From Gemmatimonadota bacterium (GTDB lineage Bacteria; Gemmatimonadota; Gemmatimonadetes; Longimicrobiales; Gaopeijiaceae), in contig JAJDXG010000029.1 of the NCBI GenBank assembly GCA_022823365.1, positions 1 to 64,000 of the forward strand: a DNA stretch of 64,000 nt, in the 5' to 3' direction. The translations under genes and the position numbers were made by a program. The notes beneath the pieces are model-generated. The model did no database searches and had not been told where the DNA came from. It saw only the letters and a list, made by a program, of their open reading frames with translations. This document shows, in pieces, positions 34,410 through 43,104 of this stretch (positions within the stretch are counted from its first letter, which is position 1; the number at the start of each line of letters is the position of its first letter).

Positions 34410-35642
34410 ATGCGACCAACAGCCCGGATTGCCGGCCTGACCTCCCGGATTGCCGCCCGTCTGAGGGCGGCCCGCAAACGAGCCGGGCTGACGCAGTACC
34501 AACTGGCGGGAGATCTGGGCCTGAACCATCGCCAGAACGTCACCCGCATCGAAAACGGGCAACGCTCCCTCACCGCAGAGCAGCTCATCCTGGCGATGGA
34601 CCTTCTCGGCGTCGACCTGGACTACTTCACCGACCCGTTCCGCCTGGAGGGTGAAGGGGAATTCACGTTCCGGACGGGTCCAGAGGTGGCGAGCGCGGCT
34701 GTCGACGAATTCGAGCGCAGAGCAGGGCGATGGATCGCGATGTACCGGGAGTTGTCCCGCGAGCTGGGACGCGAGCCTCGATGGCTGGAACTGAAGCTGT
34801 CGCTGACGCGCCACTCCTCCTTCGGTGACGCACGGGACGCGGGTGCGGCCTTCGGCGAACGCATGGGACTCGGAGATTGTCCGGCGGCAGCGCTGCGGTC
34901 GGCGCTGGAAGACCGTCTGGGCATCCTGGTGCTCGAGGTGGATGCCCCGCCTGGAATCGCGAGTGCCGCTGTCCGCGCTCAAGGAATCAAGTGCGTGCTC
35001 GTCAACCGCCATGAGCCCGAAGGGCATCGGAGCTACGGCATTGCTCACGGACTCTTCCGCCTGTTGACCTGGGACGCGATTCCGCCCGACCGAGTGGAGT
35101 CCGTTCGCGTGCCGCGCCGGGGAAAGCGATGGCTGGTCGCGCGGCTGGCGGAGAGCTTTGCCACCGCACTCCTGATGCCGTGGCCCGTTCTGCGGCGGCA
35201 ATTGGGATTCGACCGGAGGGCGGAAGGCATCGTGAGCCCGGGAGAGCCGATGCGCATGACCGCGGAGGACATGATTGCAGAGGACATGGCCGAGGAGGAG
35301 TGGAGTCGCGTGAGGCGATCGCGCGATCTCCCCGCTCGTTTGATCGAGGGTGCCGAGGAGCTCCGGGTCCCGGTGGAGGTGTACGTGCGCCGCCTCCGAC
35401 GCCTCTACCTGCTATCCCGGGAGCAAGTCGACGCGCTCGCTGACCGGCTTCCGATCGCGAGTGGTCCGGCACCGGGCAGGGGAGCCGCGATTCCCTCGTT
35501 CAGTGCGGAATTCGTCCGGTGTGTCGCCGATGCTCTCGAAGCGGGGGGTCTCTCCGTGAGGCGAGCCGCCTCCGTGCTGGATCTCTCGCTTCCGGAGCTG
35601 GCATCGCTGCTCGGGCGCTACGGTCACGAGGCTGACTTCTAG
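34410..35642 (+). CDS. XRE regulator with degenerate IrrE/ImmA-like domain
   Basis: 410 residues. The N-terminal XRE helix-turn-helix (IAARLRAARKRAGLTQYQLA to RIENGQRSLTAEQL) is followed by a linker and an ImmA/IrrE-type region. The usual zinc-protease motif HExxH is replaced by H213-GLFR, so the peptidase is probably inactive. ATG 34410 begins the domain; the frame upstream contains the GCAAC repeats and is unlikely to be translated. It may sense a ligand and repress its own gene. The C-terminal part ends in a helical, HTH-like segment (RRAASVLDLSLPELASLL). Confidence 0.78.
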   Translation: MRPTARIAGLTSRIAARLRAARKRAGLTQYQLAGDLGLNHRQNVTRIENGQRSLTAEQLILAMDLLGVDLDYFTDPFRLEGEGEFTFRTGPEVASAAVDEFERRAGRWIAMYRELSRELGREPRWLELKLSLTRHSSFGDARDAGAAFGERMGLGDCPAAALRSALEDRLGILVLEVDAPPGIASAAVRAQGIKCVLVNRHEPEGHRSYGIAHGLFRLLTWDAIPPDRVESVRVPRRGKRWLVARLAESFATALLMPWPVLRRQLGFDRRAEGIVSPGEPMRMTAEDMIAEDMAEEEWSRVRRSRDLPARLIEGAEELRVPVEVYVRRLRRLYLLSREQVDALADRLPIASGPAPGRGAAIPSFSAEFVRCVADALEAGGLSVRRAASVLDLSLPELASLLGRYGHEADF

Positions 35643-37579
35643 CCGGCTCCTGATCGGATCGGGAGGACAATGGCGGACGGGTAGGTCGCGTTCCGTTGAA
35701 CTGAGAGCACCGGCACGTTCCCGTCCCGGGGATAGCGCAGGAAGGTGTCGGCGTCCGCGCCCGCGATGGCGACGCGGATCCGGTGGCCTTCCCGAATCAG
35801 CACGGATGTGGCCCAGAGGTCGAAGCTGATTTCGGCGACCTCGCCGGGCACGAGCGGCATCGCGTCGGCGCGCAGCTCGGAGCGGTGTGGCCCGTATTTG
35901 CGGTAGAGCGGCGGATCGTCCGTGACCGCGCGCATCACCGCGCGCAGCTGCCCTTCGGTGATGTAGCGCACGGTGCCGTCCGGAGCGACATCCTCCAGAT
36001 AGACGATGAACGCGCCGTCGGTCTCGGTCGAGGCGACATGCAGCGTGACGACCGGGTGGCCCGTGATCTCCGTGTCGACGTCCATCGGGGCGCTGGTGTA
36101 GGTGAGCAGCTTCGCGTCCTCCTCGCGCCGGTCCCCGTATATGACATCGCCGCCGCCGCCGTTGGTGTACCAGCGGTTGCGCGTGCCGGTTGTGGCCGTG
36201 AAGTCGACGGTATAGGCGTCCTCGGCGTCGGCGGCGGACGGGGCCTCGGGGGTCAGCATCCCCTCGGCGCCGAAGTACCAGGTGACGTCCTCGAACCCAT
36301 CGGGCGGCCAGATTTCGGTACGGGTCCACCGGTCCGCGCCGAGCGTGTAGTAGTTGATCTCCGTGGGCGTCTGTCCGGAGCCGCCCTCCTTGAGGTGCGC
36401 GTCGAAGAAGGCGACCAGCTCGGTGAAGCGCGCGGCCGCGTCGGGAGCGACCGGGGTGTCGTCCGGCCGGAAGGGGTCGGCGTCGTTGCGCGCCCCGTGG
36501 TCCCACGGCCCGATGAAAACGTGCTGCGCGTTGGAGATGGTGTTGTAGCGGCCCAGCGTGCCGTTCACGGTGCCAGCGTCCTGCCAGCCAGCCCGAATGA
36601 ACATCGCCGCGCCCGACTCCTCGATCTGCGGGAGGTGGCCGGAAGGGCTCCGCCGGTGCCCCACGTTGATCTCGTCGTAGCGGCCGAACGGATCGTCGCG
36701 GAACTCGTATTCCAGCGCCGCTCCGAAGGGCACCGTGTTGGCCTCGTGTTCGGCCACCGCCGCAGCGACGAGGGCGCCGTCCACATCCGCGTCCACGGGT
36801 TTGACGCCGGTCACCTGGCTGCGACGCAGTTCATCGCACTCCGAACCGTCCACGCCTGAGAGCCCGCAGATATCGTTCAGGTCCTGCATGCGCGTACGGT
36901 TCGACCAGCTCTCCAGAAAACCGACGGTGAGCACGCCGCCCGGGAAGACCAGGTGCCCGAAGTTGTCGAAGTCGTTGAAGAGCGGCGCGACCGCCTTGAC
37001 GGCCGGGTGCCGGTTGACCGCGAGCATCTCCGCGGTGTTGCCCGCGTACGACACCCCGTAGGCGCCGACCCGTCCGTTCGACCAGGGCTGCGCCACGATC
37101 CAGTCGACGACCTCCCCGTAGTCGCGCACTTCGTCCTCGGCGAGCTCGAAGCGCCGGATGCCGAAGGAGGCCCCGCTTCCGCGCGCGTCGACGAGCACAA
37201 GCGCATACCCTGCCCCGTTCCAGCGCTCGGCCTCGTCGAAGTTGGACGCGCGTTCGAGCGGGACATCGACCAGCCCGCGCGCCCGCCAGTATCGCGTGGC
37301 CCGGACCATCGTCGGGAGGCGGGTGCCCGGCTCGATCCCTTCCGGAAGCCAGACGTCGACCGCGATCCGCACGTCGTCGCGCATGGGGATGTGCAGGGCC
37401 TGGTTGCGCTCGAGGGTGCTGGCCGGGCCGGTCGCCCCCGCTCCGCTCGAAGGGGCGTCGCCGCAGGACGCGGTGAGTGCGAGGAGGGTCAGGGCGAGCA
37501 TCGCAGAAGCTGCGGTACGCGCTGGAGAGGCTGCGGTACGCGCTGGAGAGGCTGCGGTTGGATCGTCTCGGCGTTTCAT
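35639..37579 (-). CDS. CocE/NonD-family (X-Pro dipeptidyl-peptidase S15 type) lipoprotein hydrolase
   Basis: 646 residues. The lipoprotein signal has its lipobox at LALTASC (Cys39). The alpha/beta-hydrolase nucleophile is Ser177 in GAYGVSYAGN, the N-terminal domain includes VALVLVDARGSG-like LVLVDARGSGAS, and the C-terminal jelly-roll domain ends near HRIRVAIAGADADTF. It hydrolyses ester or amide substrates outside the cytoplasm. Its stop overlaps the convergent XRE gene by 4 nt. The N-terminus contains a doubled 7-residue repeat (AASPART) before the signal helix, an unusual extension. Confidence 0.87.
   Translation of the reverse strand: MKRRDDPTAASPARTAASPARTAASAMLALTLLALTASCGDAPSSGAGATGPASTLERNQALHIPMRDDVRIAVDVWLPEGIEPGTRLPTMVRATRYWRARGLVDVPLERASNFDEAERWNGAGYALVLVDARGSGASFGIRRFELAEDEVRDYGEVVDWIVAQPWSNGRVGAYGVSYAGNTAEMLAVNRHPAVKAVAPLFNDFDNFGHLVFPGGVLTVGFLESWSNRTRMQDLNDICGLSGVDGSECDELRRSQVTGVKPVDADVDGALVAAAVAEHEANTVPFGAALEYEFRDDPFGRYDEINVGHRRSPSGHLPQIEESGAAMFIRAGWQDAGTVNGTLGRYNTISNAQHVFIGPWDHGARNDADPFRPDDTPVAPDAAARFTELVAFFDAHLKEGGSGQTPTEINYYTLGADRWTRTEIWPPDGFEDVTWYFGAEGMLTPEAPSAADAEDAYTVDFTATTGTRNRWYTNGGGGDVIYGDRREEDAKLLTYTSAPMDVDTEITGHPVVTLHVASTETDGAFIVYLEDVAPDGTVRYITEGQLRAVMRAVTDDPPLYRKYGPHRSELRADAMPLVPGEVAEISFDLWATSVLIREGHRIRVAIAGADADTFLRYPRDGNVPVLSVQRNATYPSAIVLPIRSGAG
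37509..37550. repeat. 21-bp tandem repeat (two full copies)
   Basis: Two perfect copies of a 21-bp unit plus a partial third, encoding AASPART repeats at the N-terminus of the CocE-type protein. This is likely replication slippage. Confidence 0.85.
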
Positions 37580-37773
37580 GGGTGGACTCCCGAGTTCCGG
37601 CATGATGTTCCAACCGGTAGCACATCGGCTTGAATACGGGCAATGCCCCGCCTTGCCATCCCCGCGCCCGCGCCCCGATTATCCTCCCCGTCTATCCTCC
37701 CCGTCGCGACCCTGCGGCCGCCGCTTGCGGCGTTCCGGCGACCGGTCCCCCCAACCCTTGAGCGCAACATCCC

Positions 37774-39519
37774 ATGCCCCCCTCCCCTACGCGGCAGGAC
37801 CTTCGCTATCAGGCTGACGAAACTCCGGGCTGGGGCGTGTCCTTCGGGCTCGGGTTCCAGTACATCCTGCTCAACATCGCGGGCATCGTCATCACGGTGG
37901 CGATCGTGGTGCGGGCCGGGGGCGGGAGCGAGACCTACCTGACCTGGGCGGCGTTCGCGGCGCTGATCGTGTGCGGCATCTCGACGATGATCCAGGCGAG
38001 ACCGCTGGGCAGGATCGGGGCGGGATACGTCCTGCTGATGGGCACCTCGGGCGTCTTCATTGCGGTTTCGGTCGCGGCGCTGCAACTGGGCGGACCCGCG
38101 CTGCTGGCCACCCTGATCGTGGCTTCGTCGCTCTTCCAGTTCCTGATCTCCTCGCGCCTTTCGCTCCTCCGGCGCTTCATCACGCCGACCGTGGCGGGCA
38201 CGGTGATCATGCTGATCGCGGTCACGGTCATGCCCATCGGCTTCGACCTGCTCTTCGTGGCGCCGGAGGGGGCCGCGCCGGCGGCCGCTCCCCTTACCGC
38301 CCTGACGACGATCGTGATTACGGTCGTCATCATCCTTCGCGCCCGCGGGGCGCTCCGCCTGTGGGGGTCGGTGATCGGCGCGGTGGGCGGCTGCCTGGTC
38401 GCGGCCGGGTTCGGCACCTACAACATGGAAATCGTGGGCGAGGCGCTCTGGTTCGGAGTACCGGCGGCGGGGTGGCCCGGCTTCGACCTGAGCCTGAGCG
38501 CCGGCTTCTGGGCCATGCTTCCGGCGTTCATCTTCGTCACGCTGGTCGGCGCCATCGAGACCATCGGCGACGGCATGGCGATCCAGCGGGTGTCGTGGCG
38601 CGAGCGGCGGGCCACCGACTTCCGCGCGGTGCAGGGCGCGGTGGCGGCGGACGGCGTGGGCAACCTGCTGTCGGGCCTGCTCGCCACGGTCCCCAACACC
38701 ACCTACTCGAACAGCGTCTCGATTGTCGACATCACCGGGATCGCCGCGCGCCGGGTGGGCATGTGCATCGGCCTCATCTTCATCGCGCTGGCGTTCTTCC
38801 CCAAGGCGACGGCGGTGCTGCTCGCCATACCGGATCCGGTGGTGGGTGCGTACATCATCGTCCTCATCGCCATCCTGTTCGTGCTGGGCGTCGAGATGGT
38901 CACGCAGGAGGGCATCGACTACCGCAAGGCCACGATCATCGGCGTCTCGTTCTGGATCGGGTCCGGCTTCCAGAGCGGCGGCATCCCGGCCGAGTACTTC
39001 GGCTGGGCGGGCTCGCTTCTGGAGAACGGGATGACCTCGGGCGGGCTGACCGCGATTCTGCTCTCGGTCTTCATGGAGCTGACGGGGCCGCCGCGCCGGC
39101 GCATGCAAACGAGCCTCAATGTCGAGGCGCTGCCGAAGATCCAGGACTTCCTGGGACGGTTTGCATCCCGTGCCGGAATGGGCGAGGAGATCGGGCAGCG
39201 GCTGAACCTCGCCGCCGAAGAGACCCTGTTGATCCTGGTCGAGCAGGCGAAGGACGATCGCGCAGCGGGCGAGCGGCGGCTGCGCGTCACGGCCCGTGCC
39301 GACGCCGGCGGCGCCGAACTCGAGTTTCTGGCGGTGACCGGGGAGGGCAACCTCGAAGATCGCCTGGCGCTGCTCGGGGGCCTCTCGGCGGAGCTTCCGG
39401 TTGAGCGCGACGTCTCGCTCAGGCTGCTGCGCCACATCGCCACATCGGTGCGCCACCAGAAGTACCATGACACGGACATCGTGACGGTGCGCGTGGACCC
39501 GGTGGGGGCGAAGGCCTGA
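37774..39519 (+). CDS. NCS2 nucleobase permease fused to RsbW-like domain
   Basis: 581 residues. Residues 1 to about 440 form a xanthine/uracil-type NCS2 permease with about 12-14 membrane helices and motifs VGAIETIGDGMAIQ and VPNTTYSNSVSIVDITG. The last ~130 residues look like an anti-sigma or histidine-kinase-type ATPase (SLNVEALPKIQDFLGRFA, LNLAAEETLLILVEQ, RLLRHIATSVRHQKYHD). The classic N-box Asn and DxGxG boxes are not evident, so ATP binding is doubtful. The permease would import nucleobases. The cytoplasmic domain may gate the transporter or sense binding. It starts 195 nt from the divergent hydrolase start. Confidence 0.85.
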   Translation: MPPSPTRQDLRYQADETPGWGVSFGLGFQYILLNIAGIVITVAIVVRAGGGSETYLTWAAFAALIVCGISTMIQARPLGRIGAGYVLLMGTSGVFIAVSVAALQLGGPALLATLIVASSLFQFLISSRLSLLRRFITPTVAGTVIMLIAVTVMPIGFDLLFVAPEGAAPAAAPLTALTTIVITVVIILRARGALRLWGSVIGAVGGCLVAAGFGTYNMEIVGEALWFGVPAAGWPGFDLSLSAGFWAMLPAFIFVTLVGAIETIGDGMAIQRVSWRERRATDFRAVQGAVAADGVGNLLSGLLATVPNTTYSNSVSIVDITGIAARRVGMCIGLIFIALAFFPKATAVLLAIPDPVVGAYIIVLIAILFVLGVEMVTQEGIDYRKATIIGVSFWIGSGFQSGGIPAEYFGWAGSLLENGMTSGGLTAILLSVFMELTGPPRRRMQTSLNVEALPKIQDFLGRFASRAGMGEEIGQRLNLAAEETLLILVEQAKDDRAAGERRLRVTARADAGGAELEFLAVTGEGNLEDRLALLGGLSAELPVERDVSLRLLRHIATSVRHQKYHDTDIVTVRVDPVGAKA

Positions 39520-39540
39520 AAACGCGCACGAGGCGGCCCA

Positions 39541-40968
39541 TCACCAGGCGGCCGACAGCCGCAGATGGCCGCCCTCGAACCGATCCCGCCCGAAGTGGTC
39601 CAGGTCCCAGCGGAGCCCGGCCGTCACCTCGAAGCCCGACCGGAACCGGTGGCCCGCTTCCGTGATCAGTCCCTGATTCCGCCCCGTGAGCCAGGGCGCC
39701 TGGTAGCCCGCATCGCGGTCCAGAAGGGCGTAGGCCAGGCGGGCCGTCCATCCCGCCTCCGGGTACCGGACGAGGGCCGCCCGGGCGAAGACTTCGCGAT
39801 CACGGTGCTCGCGGCGAGCGCCCCCTCCCGGCGTGCGCCATTCGGGTCGCCGCACCCGCGCCAGCTCCGTCTCGACCGCCCACAGCGGATTCAGGCGGGT
39901 CCGTGCGCGGGCGGCCACGGTCACCGTCTGCTCCCGCAGAGTGAAGCCGAGCCCGCTCGCGGGCGCCCGCCGCTCGATGTCCGCCCTCGCCCAGGTGCCG
40001 TACAGTGCCAACGTCACGCGCTCGAGCGGTGTGACCTGGAGGAGTGCTCCCAGGAACGCGACCTGTTCGAACTGGGTGAACGGAGCCCGGCCGGTTGCCG
40101 GAAAGGTCACCTGTACCTCGCTCCTTCGGCTCGATCCCGCGTGCAGCTCCGCCCGCCAGCGTGACGCCGCGGCCCTCAGGGTCGTGCGAGCCGCGAGGGG
40201 AGCCCCCGCATAGTCGTAGTGGGCGTGCACGTCGTCCGCCCTCACTCCCAGGCCCTGGAAGATCGCTTCGTTGAAGGCGTCGAGCGCTGCGAGCCGCACC
40301 TCCAGCGTCCAGCTCCGGTCTTCGCCGTCTCTCCAGGAGCGTGCCAGCGCGACCTCCACGTCTGCGGACGGCTTGAAGAAGTGGACGCCGAGCCCCACCC
40401 GCACGGTCCACGGCGTCCCGAGCGCGTCGCGCCAGCGCACGCCCACCCACGGGTAGTCGCGCCATGCCGTGAGCGATCGCTCCCGGCGGTAGCGTGCCAT
40501 CAGGTCCACGGGGCCGGAGACGTGGGTCTCCTGGCGCCAGTCCACGACGTTGAGGATGTGCGGATTGTTGAGCGAGCCCCCGGCAACCCGAAAGCCGTTG
40601 GGCAGCTCGGCCCAGCGTGCGTCTTCACCGGGATCGAAGAGGCCCAGGCGGGCATCCAGCTCGTACTCGTGGTCCATTTCAGGGTTGAAGCGCTGGAAGA
40701 TGCCCTCCTCTGCCAGACGGCCGTAGTAGGCGCCGTCGCGGTCGAGCAGGGACAGCCACACCTGATCCGCCCACGCCGCGAGAGTCGCGAGAGCCGCCGA
40801 GTCGGTCTCGCCCGCGGGGGAAGTCGCGGATGGCTCCGCGTCCGACTGGGCGTGGAGCGACGGCACGGCGAGGAGGGATGCTCCTGCCAGTACGGCGGCG
40901 AGGACTACTGCCTCCCAACCACCCAATCCCGGAGGAGGGCCTGCGTCTCGGGCGTCGCCGCGGCACAT
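39541..40968 (-). CDS. predicted outer-membrane beta-barrel protein
   Basis: 475 residues with a signal peptide (VVLAAVLAGASLLAVPSLHAQ) and a C-terminal half of amphipathic strands ending in LRLSAAW, a typical aromatic barrel terminus. A domain at residues 60-150 contains GRLAEEGIFQRFNPEMDHEYELDARLGLFD. No named family was recognised. ATG 40968 follows AAAGG. Porin, adhesion or lipid-export roles are all possible. Confidence 0.65.
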   Translation of the reverse strand: MCRGDARDAGPPPGLGGWEAVVLAAVLAGASLLAVPSLHAQSDAEPSATSPAGETDSAALATLAAWADQVWLSLLDRDGAYYGRLAEEGIFQRFNPEMDHEYELDARLGLFDPGEDARWAELPNGFRVAGGSLNNPHILNVVDWRQETHVSGPVDLMARYRRERSLTAWRDYPWVGVRWRDALGTPWTVRVGLGVHFFKPSADVEVALARSWRDGEDRSWTLEVRLAALDAFNEAIFQGLGVRADDVHAHYDYAGAPLAARTTLRAAASRWRAELHAGSSRRSEVQVTFPATGRAPFTQFEQVAFLGALLQVTPLERVTLALYGTWARADIERRAPASGLGFTLREQTVTVAARARTRLNPLWAVETELARVRRPEWRTPGGGARREHRDREVFARAALVRYPEAGWTARLAYALLDRDAGYQAPWLTGRNQGLITEAGHRFRSGFEVTAGLRWDLDHFGRDRFEGGHLRLSAAW

Positions 40969-41090
40969 GCTCAGCCTTTAGACCGCCGTGTGCACCGATT
41001 CACGCCTGCGCGTCCGTCGGAGAGCACGGCGATCCGCATCGAAGTGGTGTTGATGGTGAAACCTAATCTTACGTCCCCGATTGACGACGT

Positions 41091-41118
41091 ACCGTAATGA
41101 GAGCTATTTCTCATTACG
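41091..41118. promoter_or_regulatory. 10-bp perfect inverted repeat before TolB-like gene
   Basis: CCGTAATGAG and CTCATTACGG separated by 8 nt, about 90 nt upstream of ATG 41209. No T-tract follows, so an operator is more likely than a terminator. Confidence 0.45.
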
Positions 41119-41208
41119 GATCCCTCGCTCCCTTCCGGTCATGGCCCGCGACCCCATCCCCACCCGCCGTAGGTCGGATCGTCGAACGGTCAGGCAGGAG
41201 GAGATCAG

Positions 41209-43041
41209 ATGAGCTTCACCCTCGTTGGGCCGCGTTTGCGGTCGGCTGCGTTCCGCGGCCTCGCGGCAGTGCCGCTCCTCATGGCGGCGGCGTGCGGAAG
41301 CGATGTCGAAAATGTCTCGGACGTCGTGCTCGCACGACACGTCCACACGGACTTGTACGACGCCTATCCGGGCATCCCGTCGTCTGCCGGCGATCGGGTC
41401 GTATTCGCCGACTATGCCGCGGACAGGAGATCGCTGACGGTCTACGACGTGGCGACCGGGGATCGCGTGGTGACGAGGACGCAGGGGGGACGGTCGCGGG
41501 TGACATGGTCGCCCGACGGTTCGCGCGTCGTTTACGTCGACCGCCATTCCGACCGTCACGGGGTCTGGACCCTGGACCCGATGACCGGTGAGGAGTCGCG
41601 CATCGTGGATCCCGGGGACGCACGCATCGACTATCCGCGATTGCTGCCCGACGGGACCGTGACCGCGCTTCGGTACGCGGGGACCGATACCGCGTGGGTC
41701 GCGTATGCGCCGGGACCCGGCCGCGCGATGTCCGTGGTCGTCGACCGCACCGGGAGATGGGTCGCGCCTGTGCAATCTCCCGACGGGCGCGTCGTCGCAT
41801 ACCTTCGTGCCGCGGGCGGACGCGCGGACCTGGCCGTGACGGAGATCGCGACGGGCGAGACGCGCACGCTCGCCGCCGACCTCCAGCTCGGATGGGACCG
41901 CCGCGTGGAGTGGTCCCCCACAGGCGGAGCGCTCCATCTGGCGGCAGCGGGGATCGACGATTCGCTCTTTGTCGCCTGGCACGTGCCGCTGGACGGAGGC
42001 CTGGCCGAACGGCTGGAGCACAACGGCCGTGACGTGCTCGCGGTCACGCCGCTCGCCGACGGCCGCGTCGCTCTGAGTCTGTACCACACGCGCACCGCGG
42101 TGGGCCTCGTTCCGGTGACGGGAGGGGAACCCACCGATGTGACATCGGCCGGTTCCACGAGCGCCTTCCTGCCTTCCTGGCACCCCGCCGGGCGGGCGCT
42201 GGGATTCATCACGTTCTCCTGGCGACGCGTCCGCATGCCCATCGACTTCGACCTGGGCGTCCTGGACCTCGATGCCGAGGGCACCCCGACCGGCACGGTC
42301 CGGACGCTCCTCTCCGAGGAGGGCGAAGACTACGGAGCCGCGTGGTCGCCCGACGGCCGGTGGCTCGCCTTCCACTCGCACATGGAGCAGAGCGACGACA
42401 TATGGCTCGTCCCGGTCGGCGGAAGCGAGCGACCCACGCGACTCACGCGGTTCGGACCGGGCGCGGACACCGGCGAGCCGGATTGGAGCCCGGACGGGCG
42501 GACGCTTGCCTTCAGCAGTCACGGCCCGCCGCTCGAGGGGAACCCGGGGTCCGTGTATACGGTCGCCGTCGATCCCGCTACGGGGTTCGCGGTTGCCGGC
42601 CCTGTCCGAGTCCCGCTCGACGGGTTCCGGGGCTATGCCATGGGAGCCCGTTTCTCGCCGGACGGCGAGCGGCTGGCTTTCTACGGACGCTCGTTCGAGG
42701 ACGGACGCGTCACCGTCTACACGGTGCCGGCCGCGGGTGGAACTCCCACGGCCGTGGTCTCCTTTGTCAATGGCGAACCGTACAGCGCGCCCGAGTGGAG
42801 CGCCGACGGCGCATCGCTCTTCTACTCGCGCAACGACGGCTTCGGGCCCTTCCAGGTGTGGCGGGTGGATATCCCCACCGGCGCGACTGAACAGGTTACG
42901 ACCGGCGTCCCTGGCGCACTGCAGCCGAGCGTGAGCCCAGACGGCCGCACGCTCGCGGTGACGATGCGCGAGGCGGCCATCGAGGTCGTCGCGCTCGCTA
43001 CCGGGAGCGCAGGCGCCGAAGATGGGTCCGGCGGTTGGTGA
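41209..43041 (+). CDS. TolB-like beta-propeller lipoprotein
   Basis: 610 residues. The lipobox is LLMAAACGS. It is followed by PD40/WD40-like blades with the repeated motif (W/F)SPDG(S/R)xLAF, for example TWSPDGSRVVYVD, AWSPDGRWLAFHS, DWSPDGRTLAFSS and RFSPDGERLAFYG. It probably sits in the periplasm or on the outer membrane as a protein- or polymer-binding scaffold. AGGAGGAG lies just before ATG 41209. No protease domain follows the propeller, so it is not a tricorn or DPP-type peptidase. Confidence 0.87.
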   Translation: MSFTLVGPRLRSAAFRGLAAVPLLMAAACGSDVENVSDVVLARHVHTDLYDAYPGIPSSAGDRVVFADYAADRRSLTVYDVATGDRVVTRTQGGRSRVTWSPDGSRVVYVDRHSDRHGVWTLDPMTGEESRIVDPGDARIDYPRLLPDGTVTALRYAGTDTAWVAYAPGPGRAMSVVVDRTGRWVAPVQSPDGRVVAYLRAAGGRADLAVTEIATGETRTLAADLQLGWDRRVEWSPTGGALHLAAAGIDDSLFVAWHVPLDGGLAERLEHNGRDVLAVTPLADGRVALSLYHTRTAVGLVPVTGGEPTDVTSAGSTSAFLPSWHPAGRALGFITFSWRRVRMPIDFDLGVLDLDAEGTPTGTVRTLLSEEGEDYGAAWSPDGRWLAFHSHMEQSDDIWLVPVGGSERPTRLTRFGPGADTGEPDWSPDGRTLAFSSHGPPLEGNPGSVYTVAVDPATGFAVAGPVRVPLDGFRGYAMGARFSPDGERLAFYGRSFEDGRVTVYTVPAAGGTPTAVVSFVNGEPYSAPEWSADGASLFYSRNDGFGPFQVWRVDIPTGATEQVTTGVPGALQPSVSPDGRTLAVTMREAAIEVVALATGSAGAEDGSGGW

Positions 43042-43052
43042 AGGACAGCGGC

Positions 43053-43079
43053 CCAACCCTGACGTAACGTAAGGGTTGG
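43053..43079. terminator. inverted repeat between convergent genes
   Basis: CCAACCCT and AGGGTTGG pair around an 11-nt loop between the TolB-like gene and the convergent D-aminoacylase-family gene. A shared terminator is plausible from its position, though no T-tract is present on either side. Confidence 0.45.
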
Positions 43080-43104
43080 CGGAAAGGCTCCCCTGGCCGA
43101 GGGC

